A stretch of DNA of 64,000 nt from a bacterium (GTDB lineage: Bacteria > Bacillota_I > Bacilli_A > Mycoplasmatales > Mycoplasmoidaceae), in assembly GCA_017394375.1 (NCBI GenBank), contig JAFPYV010000009.1:1-64000 (forward strand), read 5' to 3'. Positions 23,972 through 35,540 of the stretch are shown here, one piece after another. Position 1 is the stretch's first letter, and each line of letters opens with the position of its first letter. The position numbers were made by a program, and so were the translations under genes. The notes under the pieces were generated by a model. The model worked only from the letters and a program-made list of their open reading frames with translations. It made no database searches and was not told where the DNA came from.

Positions 23972-24083
23972 TTTTTTGTCGCTAAAAATGAAATAAATTT
24001 GCTAATCAATTAATGAGAATTTTGATAATAAATTATTTTTAGCGATTATTTAAAATGCTATTAAAATAATTTTATATTTTAAC

Positions 24084-26111
24084 ATGCTTAATAAATTTGC
24101 TAACCACAATAAAAAGAAGTTAACAACTGCACAAGTTTATGGTGAATTACCAGTTTGAAAAGTGATGCTAAGGATAGCCTTTCCTTCATTCGTCACTAGT
24201 TTCATGAGTGCATTATTCACTTTTCTTGATTTAGTATTTCTTGTTAACTTAATGCCTCTTACTCACATGTTTGACTTCTATCATCTCTTCTTAGAAAATG
24301 GTGATTTATTTAATGGTTTAATTAATCATATCACCATTCCACAAGTCAAGGAGTTCATCTTGCACAATAGCAATGCCACGCAACAATTTATTCATTACAT
24401 TGCTAATGCAGATCACTTACATTTTTATGATACAGCTGCCACTGTGCGAGTTGCATCATCCTTAGTTTCACCTTTAACATTTATTATTACTGCTATCACG
24501 GGGTTAATCTTGCCTGGGGGTAATGTTTTATTTGCTCAAGCATTAAGTAAACAAAACTTCTTAAATGAAATTAAGGTGTGGCAAAATGAATTCTATTGTT
24601 CGGTTATTGTTACTATTGGTGGAATGATATTAATTTATATTCTTAATTACAGCATGATCCCTGCAACTGTAAATGGTTCGATTGATATGAATATTACTCC
24701 AAATGAAGTACATAACAGTTTAGGTACTTATTATTACACGTTAAAAAATAACCAAATTACTTTTTATACAATTATCAACAAACAATTTTATGTCTATGAT
24801 AACCCAGTTAATGCGGTTAATGTTCAACCATTAACTTTTGATATTACTGATAATAATCAAATAATTGCTAGCACGTTCATCAATTATTACGGAGTAGTTA
24901 AAAATTATTCAGTTACTTGAGCACAAAACTTTATTTCTATTATGACTTGTGGACTTTGAATTTCTACTATTGTTAGATTATTAACCAATACCATTCGTGC
25001 TCATGGCAGAACCTTAGTTATTACTGTTATTCTTTTGTTAGATACTTTATTAAACATGGTGCTTGACTTTTGCTTAATCTACTTTGCTCAAATTGGGATG
25101 GATGGAGCAGCAGTTGCTACCATTATTTCTTGAATAGCATGTACTATTCCGATGTTAACATATTTCCACATGCTTCGAAAAGAAGGATTAATTTATATTT
25201 CTTTTTGGCATTTACTAGCCCCAAAGGTAATGTTTAACTGAAAAATCATTAACCAAATGTCTTTGATTTCTGTTTCTTATTTAATTTCCATTATTGGTTT
25301 TATGGTTGTGAGGGTTTTACTAATTCACCAAATTGCTTTAGTTACTGCTATTTTGTACCCAGCATTGGGCAGTTTATACTTTATTTCTATTACTGGTGCA
25401 ATTTACCCAATTATGAATTTATTCCAAAATACCATCAGTGGTTTTATGAATGCAGGTACCTCGATTGTTTCTTTTAATTTTGGTATTAAACGTTATGATC
25501 GGTTGCGGATTATTGTCTTTGAAATTACAATTTTTATCATTGTAGTTGGAGGAACAATTTTAGGCTTGTTTGGTTTTTGTGCACCATTAAGTGACGCTGT
25601 TTTGTATTTATTTAATGTTCATTATGAAACTGGTAACAATTCACTAGCATATTTATATGAATGCTCAAGAAAATTTTTATGAATTTCGTTAATGATTCTT
25701 CCATTTCAAGGCCTTGGAAATAGTGCATTCATGTTATTTAGGTCCAGTAAGCGTTATTTAGCTGCTACTGGTGCTGGTATTTTACGGTCGATGTTAATTA
25801 TTATTCCTTATCTATTTATTTTTAGTGCAGTAGCTGAAAATAAATTAATGCCAATCCCTCATCCAGAACAAGCTCAATATAATCCTTTATATAATCCAAA
25901 TATGTGAATTGTTCTTTGAACTCAAAGTGCTTCTACTATTACTAGTAATATCATTACTTTAACTTGAACAATCGCATTTATTTACACTAAAGTTGATAAG
26001 CCAAAAGTTCCTTGATATGATTGAAAATTAATCAAGTGAATTCGTAAAAAATACATGAAGAATTTAATGGATGAATCCAATCTAAGAAGTATTGATAAAA
26101 TTCTTAAATAA
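24084..26111 (+). CDS. MATE-family multidrug/organic cation exporter
   Basis: 675 aa, longer than typical MATE proteins (about 450 aa). MATE features include the early IAFPSFVTSFMSALFTFLDLVF helix pair, the repeated pattern of paired helices with AGLILPGGNVLFAQALSK-like glycine-rich turns (here TGLILPGGNVLFAQALS), DMVLDF-type acid in the mid-region helix (NMVLDFCLIYFAQIGMDG) and the AATIISW block. The extra length lies in two external loops: one of about 60 residues near position 55-120 and one of about 90 polar residues near 190-285. The C-terminus is basic. Substrate cannot be deduced. It is a single gene flanked by terminators on both sides. Confidence 0.82.
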
Positions 26112-26120
26112 TTAATAATA

Positions 26121-26152
26121 AAAAGTAAGAGATGAAAGTCCCTTACTTTTTT
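26121..26152. terminator. Terminator between MATE gene and mnmE
   Basis: AAAAGTAAG pairs with CTTACTTTT across a 12-base loop; T-run follows on the plus strand and the site lies between convergent genes. Confidence 0.7.
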
Positions 26153-26173
26153 AGTTATAATTTTAATATTTAA

Positions 26174-27511
26174 TTATTTTCCAACACAGAAATTAGCAAA
26201 TAATCGATCAATAAAATTAACGTCGTTAGTTTTTCCAATTAATTCTTGGAACATTTTTAAAATACCATGCAAACGATCAATGATTAAGTCAAAACTAAAA
26301 CCACTTTCTAGTGCTTCTTTAACCACAATTAATTCTTTTTCCAAGTTAATTGCAATTGCTAATTGATATTGGTCTTGCAGTGTATATTTGTTAATTAGAT
26401 TAGTTGGTTTTAATAAGTTTAAGGAATTGCTTACTGCATGTAAAACTTCTTGATAAGAATCATCTTTGGTGTTAATGGAAATTCCTTGTCATGAAGTTTT
26501 AGTAGGTAAATCATTTTTATTAACAATTATTAAATGAGGATAATCTTTAATTTGCTGATAAATTGCTTGTTCATCAACTAAATTGGCATTTGATGAACCA
26601 TCAACAATAAACAAAATAAAATTTGCTTTTTTAATGGTGTCAATTGTTTTATCAATTCCTAAGTTTTCAATCATATCGTTTGTTTGCCTAATTCCCGCAG
26701 TATCTTGCAATTTTCAGAGTTGATTATTATAATTGATATAATCTTCAACTACATCTCTAGTAGTTCCGGGAATGTTAGAAACAATTGCTTTATTAGTTTT
26801 CAAAATTTTGTTTAGCAGTGACGATTTACCTGCATTTGCCACCCCAACAATAGCAATCTTAATTCCTTGATAATAAGGCAAAATTAATTTTGCGTCATGA
26901 ATTAAAGAATGAATTAATTCAATAAAATGGTTGAAATAATCAATTAAATACGTAGTAGTAATTGGTTCTTTATCATCATCATTGAACTCAGGATAATCAA
27001 TGAGCACTTCCATGCGTCCAATTAAAGTAAATAATTCTTCTTCGTATTTATTTAATGCTTTTACTTCTTTATTTAATAAAGTATCAAGCGAATATTTCAT
27101 TGAACAATCATTAGTGCTTTTAATAAGATTATTCATTGCAAATAACTGAATGGAATTCATTTTATTATTAAGAAGTGCACGTTGAGAAAATTCACCATTC
27201 TTTGCAATTACTGCTCCATGTTTTAATAATAAAGCAATAATTTTATCAGCAATTAAATTACTTCCGTGGCAGTTAATTTCTACTAAATCTTCTCCAGTAA
27301 ATGATTTTGGTGCGACAAATTTCATTAGCAAAACATCATCAACTATTTCATTACCATCTTTTATTTGGGTATGCTGAATTGTGTTTGGTTCTTTAATAAC
27401 ACTACTAGAACAAATCTCATTTAAAATTTGATAGGCATTAGGACCTGATAAACGAACGATATGAATGGCACAAATACCTTTTGCGGTTGCTAATGCGGTA
27501 ATTGTTTTCAT
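26174..27511 (-). CDS. mnmE: tRNA modification GTPase MnmE (TrmE)
   Basis: 445 aa. With MnmG it forms the carboxymethylaminomethyl-type modification on the wobble uridine of certain tRNAs. The N-terminal folate-binding domain has the IHIVRLSGPNA and FTGEDLVEINCHGS blocks. The G domain shows VANAGKSSLLNK near residue 225 (G1), IPGTTRDVVED (G2), DTAGIR (G3) and NKNDL (G4). The end is the family hallmark CVGK with catalytic Cys. The mate gene mnmG lies at 53512. The 5' end overlaps holB by 22 bases. Confidence 0.95.
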
Positions 27512-28281
27512 TGTAAAATTACTCCTAATAAATCATTAAAGCATAATAATAAATTACTGGTGATACTAGTATTTAGAATTAATTGATCAATTTTAATCGC
27601 TAATGTTTCTAAGTTCTTTTTTCTTAATAGCAGCACAAAATATTGCAAATAGCAAATAAATAATTTATATGCATAATTTTTGGTGCTAGTATTTAGTTTA
27701 TCATTTACTTGCCCATAAGTGCTAATACTAAAGAAATTAAGAATAGTGTTTAGTTTATCAAATTCATTGTTTAATAACAAATACACCATTTCCATAAAGG
27801 GCGACAGATCACTTTGGACAAAATTAATTATTTCTTCTTTACTAAAAAAATTATTTTTTAAAATTTGCTTGACAATATCATCATTAATTTTCAGTTGGTT
27901 CATTAATTCATCAAAAGATTTGCTAGCAAATGGCAAATAAACAACATCACATCTACTTTTAATAGTGTCTAATACTAAATTTGGATATTTACTACTAAAA
28001 ATACAGTAAATATCTTGGTTATTTTCTTCTAAAAATAAAAGCAATGAATTAACGATTTCTTTATTTAGTAATTCAAAATTATTAATCACCAAAAAATACA
28101 CAGGGTGATTAAGCACTGTAAATAAATTTTGAAGATTAATAATTTTTTCTTTAGTTAATTGTTCATTTAAATCATAAGCAAAAATCGTGAAATTGCGATT
28201 ATTTGCTAATAGATTAATTTTGGTATGAATAATGGTGTTAAGATCACAAAAATTATTGTAAAAATACAAATAATTATTCAT
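27490..28281 (-). CDS. holB: DNA polymerase III delta'-like clamp-loader subunit
   Basis: 263 aa. The protein resembles the delta' / HolB group: YFLVINNFELLNKEIVNSLLLFLEEN near residue 80 matches the Walker-B-like region with the conserved LLKxLEEP-type turn, then CIFSSKYPNLVLDTIKSRCDVVYLPF corresponds to the sensor and SRC motif. No Walker A is visible, as expected for a non-hydrolysing delta'. The frame passes a TGA (Trp) at the mnmE start and ends at a TAG at 27490, so it overlaps mnmE by 22 bases; with the standard code it would seem to stop at 27508. Its start overlaps tmk by eight bases, the usual tmk-holB order. Confidence 0.8.
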
Positions 28282-28927
28282 GATTATGAATGTAATCGTT
28301 GATTATTTGAATAACATTTTGCAAAATTTGTTTTGGGTCTTCAGTACCATCAATTAAGTGGACGCGATTAGGAAACAAATCTTTTAGTTTAATGTAAGCA
28401 TCATGAATTTTATCGGCATTGCGTAAGTAGACTTTTTCATCAAAAACATTAATTTCTTTTGGGTTAGTAATTTCTTTTAATCTCCGAACACTTTCTTCAG
28501 GAGAAATTACTAACACTACAGTAATTACAGGCATAATGTCATGCAACGCATATTTATTAATTGCGTTAATTGCATCAATGCCTAAACCCCCAATTAATCC
28601 TTGATACACATAACTAGAATCGATATAACGATCAGTAATAACAATATTACCTAACATTAAATTAGGACGAATGGTATAAATTACATGTTCATTTCTACTT
28701 GCAGCAAATAAATATGCTTGAGTAGTTACATCAAATTCGTTACTCAAAATAAAGGTGCGTAACTTTTCAGCTTTTGGATTATCAATCCCACCTGGTTCGC
28801 GAGTAAAAATAACTTTTTTGCCATTTCATTCAATTAAATTTTGATATTTATTTAGCAAGTTGATGAGAGTAGTTTTACCTGCTTTATCAACTCCTTCAAT
28901 ACTAATAAATGGTGGGTATTTTAACAT
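28274..28927 (-). CDS. tmk: Thymidylate kinase
   Basis: 217 aa. It phosphorylates dTMP to dTDP for DNA synthesis. The P-loop is FISIEGVDKAGKTTL near residues 7-21 (family FEGxDGxGKST, with Ala for Gly). The DR(Y/H) region is visible as ITDRYIDSSYVYQG near 90, and TREPGG at residues 48-53 is the family TREPGG motif. The ATG at 28927 follows AAGGAAC. Overlaps galE by seven bases upstream and holB by eight bases downstream, so these genes are translationally coupled. Confidence 0.93.
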
Positions 28928-29937
28928 AATTTTTGTTCCTTCTTTGTTTCATCATTAATTGCTTGGAAATGAGATTTGCGAAATTCTCAATCGGAATAAA
29001 TCATATCAGCTAATTTTTTTTGTGGAATTCATCCTAATACTTCTTTTGCTTTATTATTATCAGTAATCAAAATAGCTGGATCACCAGGTCGAGCTGGTTT
29101 AATATCATATTTGATTGGAGCGTAATTTAATTTAATAGCACAATCAAGTACTTCTTTAACGCTAAAACCATTGCTTGATCCTAAATTGATAATATTTGAT
29201 TTTTTGTTTGCAATTAATCAATTTAAACCCAACCAGTGAGCATTTGCTAAATCAACAACATGAATGTAATCTCTAATACAAGTACCATCTTTAGTTGGAT
29301 AATTATCTCCATAAATATGAATCATATTCCCGGTTAAAATCGCATTATTTAAAGCTGGAATCAACAAGGTAGGATTCTTACGAAAAAAACCATATTGATA
29401 ATTATCACTTGCACCTGCAACATTAAAGTAGCGAAAAATCATGTAATTAAATTCATAAGCTTTTGCTGCATCTTTAATTAACATTTCGCTACACAATTTT
29501 GTACATCCATATGGATTAATTGGATTTTTTGGGTCTTGTTCACTTACTGGAATATGCACTGGATTACCATAAACTGCAGCAGTGGAAGAAAACATTAAAT
29601 TTGGGACATGATATTTTTTAATGCATTTAATTATGTTGTATGTACCTATAAAATTATCTTCATAATAAGATAATGGATAAACTGTTGATTCACTTACAAC
29701 TGTTAAGGCACTAAAGTCCAACACTGCATCAAAATGTCTTCATTGGAAAATACTTTCTAATTGGTCTAAATTTCTTACGTCTGCTTCTACTCATTCCACT
29801 CCAGGCACTAATGCTTGTTTAGTTCCAGTGGAAAAATTATCAAGAATAAGCATGTTTATTTTAGGATCTAGTTGCTTAAACAATCAAACAACGTTACTTC
29901 CAATATAACCTGCTCCACCAATAATTAATAAATTCAT
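28921..29937 (-). CDS. galE: UDP-glucose 4-epimerase
   Basis: 338 aa short-chain dehydrogenase-type enzyme interconverting UDP-glucose and UDP-galactose for glycolipids or capsule. The Rossmann motif is IIGGAGYIGSNV at residues 5-16. Catalysis uses the SSTAAVYG serine/threonine region and the YGCTK motif (YxxxK) near 150. RYFNVAGASDN and the C-terminal ARPGDPAILITDNNKAKEVLGW fit the GalE group well. GAGGTG seven bases upstream is the ribosome-binding site. It sits next to a glycosyltransferase, which suggests supply of a sugar donor (inference). Confidence 0.93.
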
Positions 29938-29948
29938 GATTCACCTCT

Positions 29949-30656
29949 TTATTTTTGTGTTCAGTTATCAGTTAGTGATAACATTCGATTAGTTTCACGA
30001 AGAATATATTTTAACTGCTTTCACCGCTTATTATACATACTTTGACCATTTTCACGGTTGCGAATAATATTATGCACTTGAATTAAATTTAAATGATATT
30101 TTTTAATCAAATAAGCAATGGTAGATGGTTCAACCATTAAATTTGGATTATCAACATAATATTGCATGAATATCTTGCCATATAAACGCATTCCATTAGT
30201 TGGATCTAAAATATGTTGATGCGTTTTTAAATTAAAACACAAAGAAATGTATCATTGAGCTAACGATTTTAATGATAATCCACGTTTATCATTTTGATAT
30301 CGATTGCCAACGATAATGCAATTAAGATTATTAGCTGCAATAGCAAAATCATTAATGTAGTTAGGATCATGTTGATTATCAGCATCAATTTGAATGCAGT
30401 AATCATAACCATGATTTAAAGCATATTGCATCCCAACCCGCACTGCATGACTTAAACCACCATTTTGCTCATATGAAAGATGATTAATTTGGTGGTCTTG
30501 CAATATCCTTAATGTGTCATCTTTACTACCATCATTAATCACGATATAAGCCAAGTCTTTGGCACTACTAACTTTTAATTCATTGATTGTATGCAAAATA
30601 TTATCTTGTTCATTATAAGCAGGAATGATAATTAATAATTTATTCTTATCAATCAT
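29949..30656 (-). CDS. Family 2 glycosyltransferase (dolichol-phosphate-mannose-synthase-like)
   Basis: 235 aa GT-A fold enzyme. It begins MIDKNKLLIIIPAYNEQDN, with the nucleotide-binding VINDGSKDDT near residue 39 and the DxD motif as QIDADNQHDP near 93. The acceptor-side region includes DPTNGMRLYG. No C-terminal membrane helices are seen, so it is a soluble or peripheral enzyme of the DPM1/WcaA type. Linked to galE (11 bases apart) and gyrA on the same strand. The actual acceptor is unknown. Confidence 0.85.
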
Positions 30657-30689
30657 AATGAAACACTATTTTTGATAAATAGTTAATAA

Positions 30690-33173
30690 TTAGGCAATAA
30701 CAACAGCAGATACTACTTTATCTTTGCTATTATCAACTTGAATTAATTTAACTCCAGATGTATTACGACCTAAGATTTTTAAGTTTGCTAAGGAAATTCG
30801 TGTAATTTTGCCAGCCGAAGTTAACAATAATAAATCTTCGTTGCCTTTAACAATTAAACTGTTAATTAAATTACCAGTTTTATCATTAATTTTGATGGTC
30901 TTCACACCTTTACCACCACGTTTAGTTAAACGGTAATCTTTAAGTTGTGAAATTTTTCCTAAACCATTTTCACTAATTACTAAAACGTTATCATCCGCTG
31001 TAGCACTATTGCAAGCAATCATAACACTATTGTTGCCTAATCGCATACCGCGAACTCCAGAGGCATTTCGCCCCATTGGCCGAATATCATTTTCATTAAA
31101 TCGAACCGCGTATCCATTGCTTGAACTTAGCAATACTTCTTTTTGCCCATTAGTGATTACTGCAGATAATAACTCATCACCATCGCGCAAAGAAATAGCA
31201 ATTTTCCCATTTTTATGAATTGATTCAAATTCACTTAACTTGGTTTTCTTAATAACACCTTTCTTTGTGCAAAGAATAATATAGTCATTACTGTTATAAT
31301 CTTTGATTGGTAATAAATCAAGCACTAATTCATTATCTTTACTATTCGGATCAGCCTTAGCAATATCAATGTAATTTTGTGCTGGTTGTCCTTTTGAAGT
31401 TCGACTTCCTTCGACAATTTGATACGCCCGGGTTTTATAAACTTTTCCTTTATTAGTAAAAAATAATAAGTCAACGTGGGTATTGGTGTAGATTATTTTT
31501 CGAATATCATCATCATCATGGATGGTAACACCAATTACACCTACTCCTCCCCGATTTTGAACTTTATAAGTATCAACTGGTAAACGTTTTAAATAACCAT
31601 TTTGACTTAAAGAAATAATGATGTCTTGTTGTGGAATTAATGATTCGTCAGAAATATTCGCAATTGCATCAGCAAGAATGATGCTTCTACGAGCGTCATT
31701 ATATTTATTCTTTAGTTCGGTAATTTGGTCAATTACTATTGTTTTAATCTTTTCTGGATCAGCTAATTTAGCATTAATATCTGCAATTAATTCGTGAAGT
31801 TTTTTTAATTCATCCAAAATCTTTTGCTTTTCTAAACCAGTTAAAGTTTGCAACTTCATGGTTAAAATAGCTTGTGCTTGAATTTCACTTAAGCCAAATT
31901 TAGTCATCAAGTTTGTTTTAGCTGTGTTAGTATCAGGTGATTTTTTAATGGTAGCAATTACTTCGTCAATATGATCTAGAGCAATTGCTAATCCTTCTAA
32001 AATGTGTGCTCGTTCTTTAGCTTGCTTCAATTGAAATTCAAGTCTGCGTCGAACAATAGTTTGTTGAAAATCAGTATAGATTTGCAACATTTCCTTCATG
32101 TTTTTGATTTGGGGAGCACCTTCATATAATCCTAACATATTAACCGTAATAGAAGTTTGCAAGTCACTGTTTTTATATAATTGATTCAAAATAACTTCTG
32201 GGACTACATCTTTTTTTAATTCGATAATAATTCGAATCCCGTTTCGATTTGATTCATCCTTGATGTCGCTAATTCCTTCAATTTTCTTATCCCGCACTAA
32301 TTCAGCAATTTTAGAAACTAATTCAGCCTTATTAATCATGTAAGGGATTTCAGAAATTTGAATATAATTGCGATCACCTTTTTGAATAATTTCTGCTTTA
32401 GAACGGACAATAATTCGCCCTTTACCAGTGTTAAAATAATCACGAATTCCATCAGTTCCAATGATGTAAGCACCCGTAGGAAAGTCGGGACCAGGAATAT
32501 ATTGCATCAAGTCAATTGGGGTTAATTGTGGATTTTTCATTAGGGCAATAGAAGCATCTAACAATTCCCCTAAATTATGAGTAGGAATGTTAGTTGACAT
32601 TCCTACTGCAATTCCACTACTACCATTCATTAATAAACTTGGCAATAAAGCAGGCAAAATTACTGGTTCTTGTTCAGTTCCATCATAGTTATCCACAAAC
32701 GGTACTACTTCGTTATCAATATCACGCAAAAATTCTTCACAAATTTTAGTTAATCTTACTTCGGTGTAACGCATGGCTGCTGCACCATCACCATCAATGG
32801 AACCAAAGTTTCCGTGCCCATCGATTAAGGTATAACGCATTGAGAAATCTTGAGCCATCCGAACAATCGTTTCGTAAACAGCAGTATCCCCATGTGGGTG
32901 ATATTTACCAATTACTTCCCCAACTAACCGTGCTGACTTTTTATAAGGAGTATTTTGCTTCATTCCTAATTTATGAGCAGCAAAAATAATACGACGGTGT
33001 ACTGGCTTAAAACCATCTTTAATGTCAGGTAATGCTCTTGCAACAATAACACTCATGGCGTATTCCATGAATGAACGTTGCAATTCAGTTCCGATTTCTT
33101 CATCAGTAACTTGTGACTTTGCTAGTTTTTCTTTAATTTCAGCAATGGTTTTTTCTTTTTCTTCGTTTTTCAT
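30690..33173 (-). CDS. gyrA: DNA gyrase subunit A
   Basis: 827 aa. Subunit A cuts and rejoins DNA during negative supercoiling. The quinolone-determining region and the catalytic tyrosine are clear: HPHGDTAVYETIVRMAQ near residue 95 and AAMRYTEVRL with Tyr at about 136. A six-bladed C-terminal domain follows, with the GyrA box KRGGKGVKT near 750, which separates it from ParC. The start context and MEYAMSVIVARALPD fit the family. Adjacent to gyrB with 31 bases between. Confidence 0.96.
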   Translation of the reverse strand: MKNEEKEKTIAEIKEKLAKSQVTDEEIGTELQRSFMEYAMSVIVARALPDIKDGFKPVHRRIIFAAHKLGMKQNTPYKKSARLVGEVIGKYHPHGDTAVYETIVRMAQDFSMRYTLIDGHGNFGSIDGDGAAAMRYTEVRLTKICEEFLRDIDNEVVPFVDNYDGTEQEPVILPALLPSLLMNGSSGIAVGMSTNIPTHNLGELLDASIALMKNPQLTPIDLMQYIPGPDFPTGAYIIGTDGIRDYFNTGKGRIIVRSKAEIIQKGDRNYIQISEIPYMINKAELVSKIAELVRDKKIEGISDIKDESNRNGIRIIIELKKDVVPEVILNQLYKNSDLQTSITVNMLGLYEGAPQIKNMKEMLQIYTDFQQTIVRRRLEFQLKQAKERAHILEGLAIALDHIDEVIATIKKSPDTNTAKTNLMTKFGLSEIQAQAILTMKLQTLTGLEKQKILDELKKLHELIADINAKLADPEKIKTIVIDQITELKNKYNDARRSIILADAIANISDESLIPQQDIIISLSQNGYLKRLPVDTYKVQNRGGVGVIGVTIHDDDDIRKIIYTNTHVDLLFFTNKGKVYKTRAYQIVEGSRTSKGQPAQNYIDIAKADPNSKDNELVLDLLPIKDYNSNDYIILCTKKGVIKKTKLSEFESIHKNGKIAISLRDGDELLSAVITNGQKEVLLSSSNGYAVRFNENDIRPMGRNASGVRGMRLGNNSVMIACNSATADDNVLVISENGLGKISQLKDYRLTKRGGKGVKTIKINDKTGNLINSLIVKGNEDLLLLTSAGKITRISLANLKILGRNTSGVKLIQVDNSKDKVVSAVVIA

Positions 33174-33204
33174 AATAACAATCCTTTGATTTACTAATTA
33201 CTAG

Positions 33205-35445
33205 CTAAGCGTCTATATTCTTAACGAAAGTTGCGTTTTCGATGATGTAATTACGGCGTGGTTGGACGTCTTCACCCATTAATAAATTGAAGTCTTCATC
33301 AGCTTTTATTGCATCCACAATGCTGATTTTTTTCATCATTCGTTGTTCAGGATCCATTGTTGTTTCCCAAAGTTGTTCAGGATTCATTTCTCCTAACCCT
33401 TTGTAGCGTTGAATAGAGTAATGGGCATTTTTACCAATAGTATTTTTCCAATTATCTAATTCTTCATCTTTGTAAAAATACTTATTGTTTTTCCCTCAAG
33501 AAGCCTTATATAAAGGAGGTTGAGCTACATAAACATGACCGTTTTCAATTAAAGGTCTCATGTAATTATAGAAGAATGTCAAGAGTAAGATTTGAATGTG
33601 TGCTCCATCAACATCCGCATCAGTCATAATAATAATTTTGTCATATCGAAGTTTAGTTAAATCAAATTGTTCTTTAACACCGGTTCCAATCGCAATAATC
33701 ATGTTTTGAATAACTTCACTATTGAAAGCACTTTCATCATTGCTTTTTTCTACGTTCATAATCTTACCGCGCAAAGGTAAAATCGCTTGATATTCGCGAT
33801 CCCGACCTAATTTTGCACTTCCACCCGCACTGTCTCCTTCGACTAGATATAATTCTGAAATGGAAGTATCACTTGTAGAGCAATCTGCTAGTTTACCTGG
33901 TAATGAGTTATTGCCAAGCACACTTTTACGTTTTGCAGCATTAAATGCATCTTCAGCTTTTTTTCGGGCCATGGCGTTGGAATAAACTTTTTCAACGATT
34001 TTTTTAGCAATTTCTGGATTTTCATCCAGATATTTACCAAATTTAATGCTAACGATTTCATTCACAATCTTGCGAAAACCGGGGTTTGAAACCTTTCGCT
34101 TTGCTTGACTGTCAAACATTGGATCGCTAGCTTTTAAAGATAGAATTGCAGACAATCCAGATACAACATCATCGTTGTTTAACTTTAAACCTTCTTTTTC
34201 GTTTTTGTAAACGTGGTGTTCTTCATTGTAGTGCTTAAGCGTTCATTTTAAAGCGTCTTTAAACCCATCAAGGTGAGTTCCACCGTCTGAAGTAAAGATG
34301 TTGTTGCAAAAAGTAAAAATTGAAGCATGTTTTTCTTCTTCACAATAATCAAAAGCTAATTCAACAATCACCCTATTTTCTTTGTCTTGACTCTTGCGAT
34401 CATAATTATCTTCAACTTTTTCGTTAATGTAGATTACTGGTCCAATTGGACTTTCATTTTGAATTAAATTACCAACGTATTCTTTAATTCCACCATTGAA
34501 TTGTCATTCTTCTATTGGCCAACTATTTGAAGAGTTTTTATTTTCTTGGTCATTATTAATTTTTGATTCATTGCTGCTAGCAATTTGATTATCTTCGTTG
34601 GTTGATACTTCTAATTCATCATTTTCACCAACTTGATGAGATTGAAATTCTTCATCAGCTGCATCTTTAAAGGTTTGTCTAAGTTTTGGATTTTCATCGA
34701 TAAAAGTAATTTTCAAGCCCTTATTTAAAAACGCTAGTTGTTTTAAACGAGAGGAAATTCGGTCATGACTAAATGGAATATTTTCCATGTAGTTATGGTC
34801 AGGTTTAAAAATTATTTTGGTTCCAGTTCCTTCGGATTCACCAACAATTTTTAATGGGGTTATTTCTTTATCACCATTGATAAATTTAATGTAATAAACG
34901 CGACCGTTTCTTTTTACTCAAACTTCTAGATATTCTGATAAAGCATTAACAACGCTTGACCCTACACCATGCAATCCCCCACTAGTTGCATAGGATTTAT
35001 TATTAAATTTTCCTCCACAGTTTAAATCCGTAAAAATAGCTTGAACTGCAGGAATATTAGTTCCTTGTGCGTTGTCAACTGGAATTCCCCGTCCATTATC
35101 TTCAACTTCAACACTACCGTCTTTATGCAAAACAACTTTAATGTAGGTAGCAAACCCAGCTGTAACTTCATCAATTGAGTTTTCAACGATTTCATTCACC
35201 ATTTGGTGCAATCCTTCAAAACCTGTGTCTTTGATGTACATGCCAGGAGTTTTTCGTACGGGGTCTAAACCCTTCAAATGAAGGATTGATTCACCAGTAT
35301 ATTCGCTTGATGAATTGGCATTTGTATCAATCCCTTTACTTTGATTAGTATTTTCTTGGTTTTCTGGTTCGCAAGATTGATTTTGATTTGGATTCGTTAT
35401 TCCTACATCACGAGCATCTTGCTTATTTTTCATATCATCTAACAA
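33205..35445 (-). CDS. gyrB: DNA gyrase subunit B, with low-complexity extension and insertion
   Basis: 746 aa, about 100 longer than usual. The ATPase domain shows [17 protein letters not shown] and [15 protein letters not shown]; the TOPRIM domain has [18 protein letters not shown] and DADVDGAHI. The extra length is a Gln/Asn/Ser-rich N-terminal part (residues about 6-50) and an acidic, Asn/Ser-rich insert near 260-315, just before [10 protein letters not shown]. The start is TTG at 35445, chosen because GGAG lies ten bases upstream; an ATG at 35433 is possible but too far from that site. Several TGA codons encode Trp. First of gyrB-gyrA. Confidence 0.95.
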
Positions 35446-35540
35446 TGTAAATCAACTCCTTGAATATAAAAAAATTATATCATATAATGATATAATCGTT
35501 GATTTTTTGAAGGTTTTACGCATTCTTTTAACGTATAACG

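Noticed and set aside
27508..27511. Apparent ATGA stop-start overlap of holB and mnmE
   Set aside because: The TGA is a Trp codon; holB continues to a TAG at 27490.
32689..32697. A perfect standard DnaA box TTATCCACA in gyrA
   Set aside because: Single copy inside coding sequence, 5 kb from dnaA; no cluster around it.
33205..35445. gyrB (also nrdA, polC, smc, mnmG and others) appearing as several broken pieces
   Set aside because: The breaks are all TGA at conserved Trp positions and the pieces share one frame, so they are intact genes in genetic code 4, not pseudogenes.
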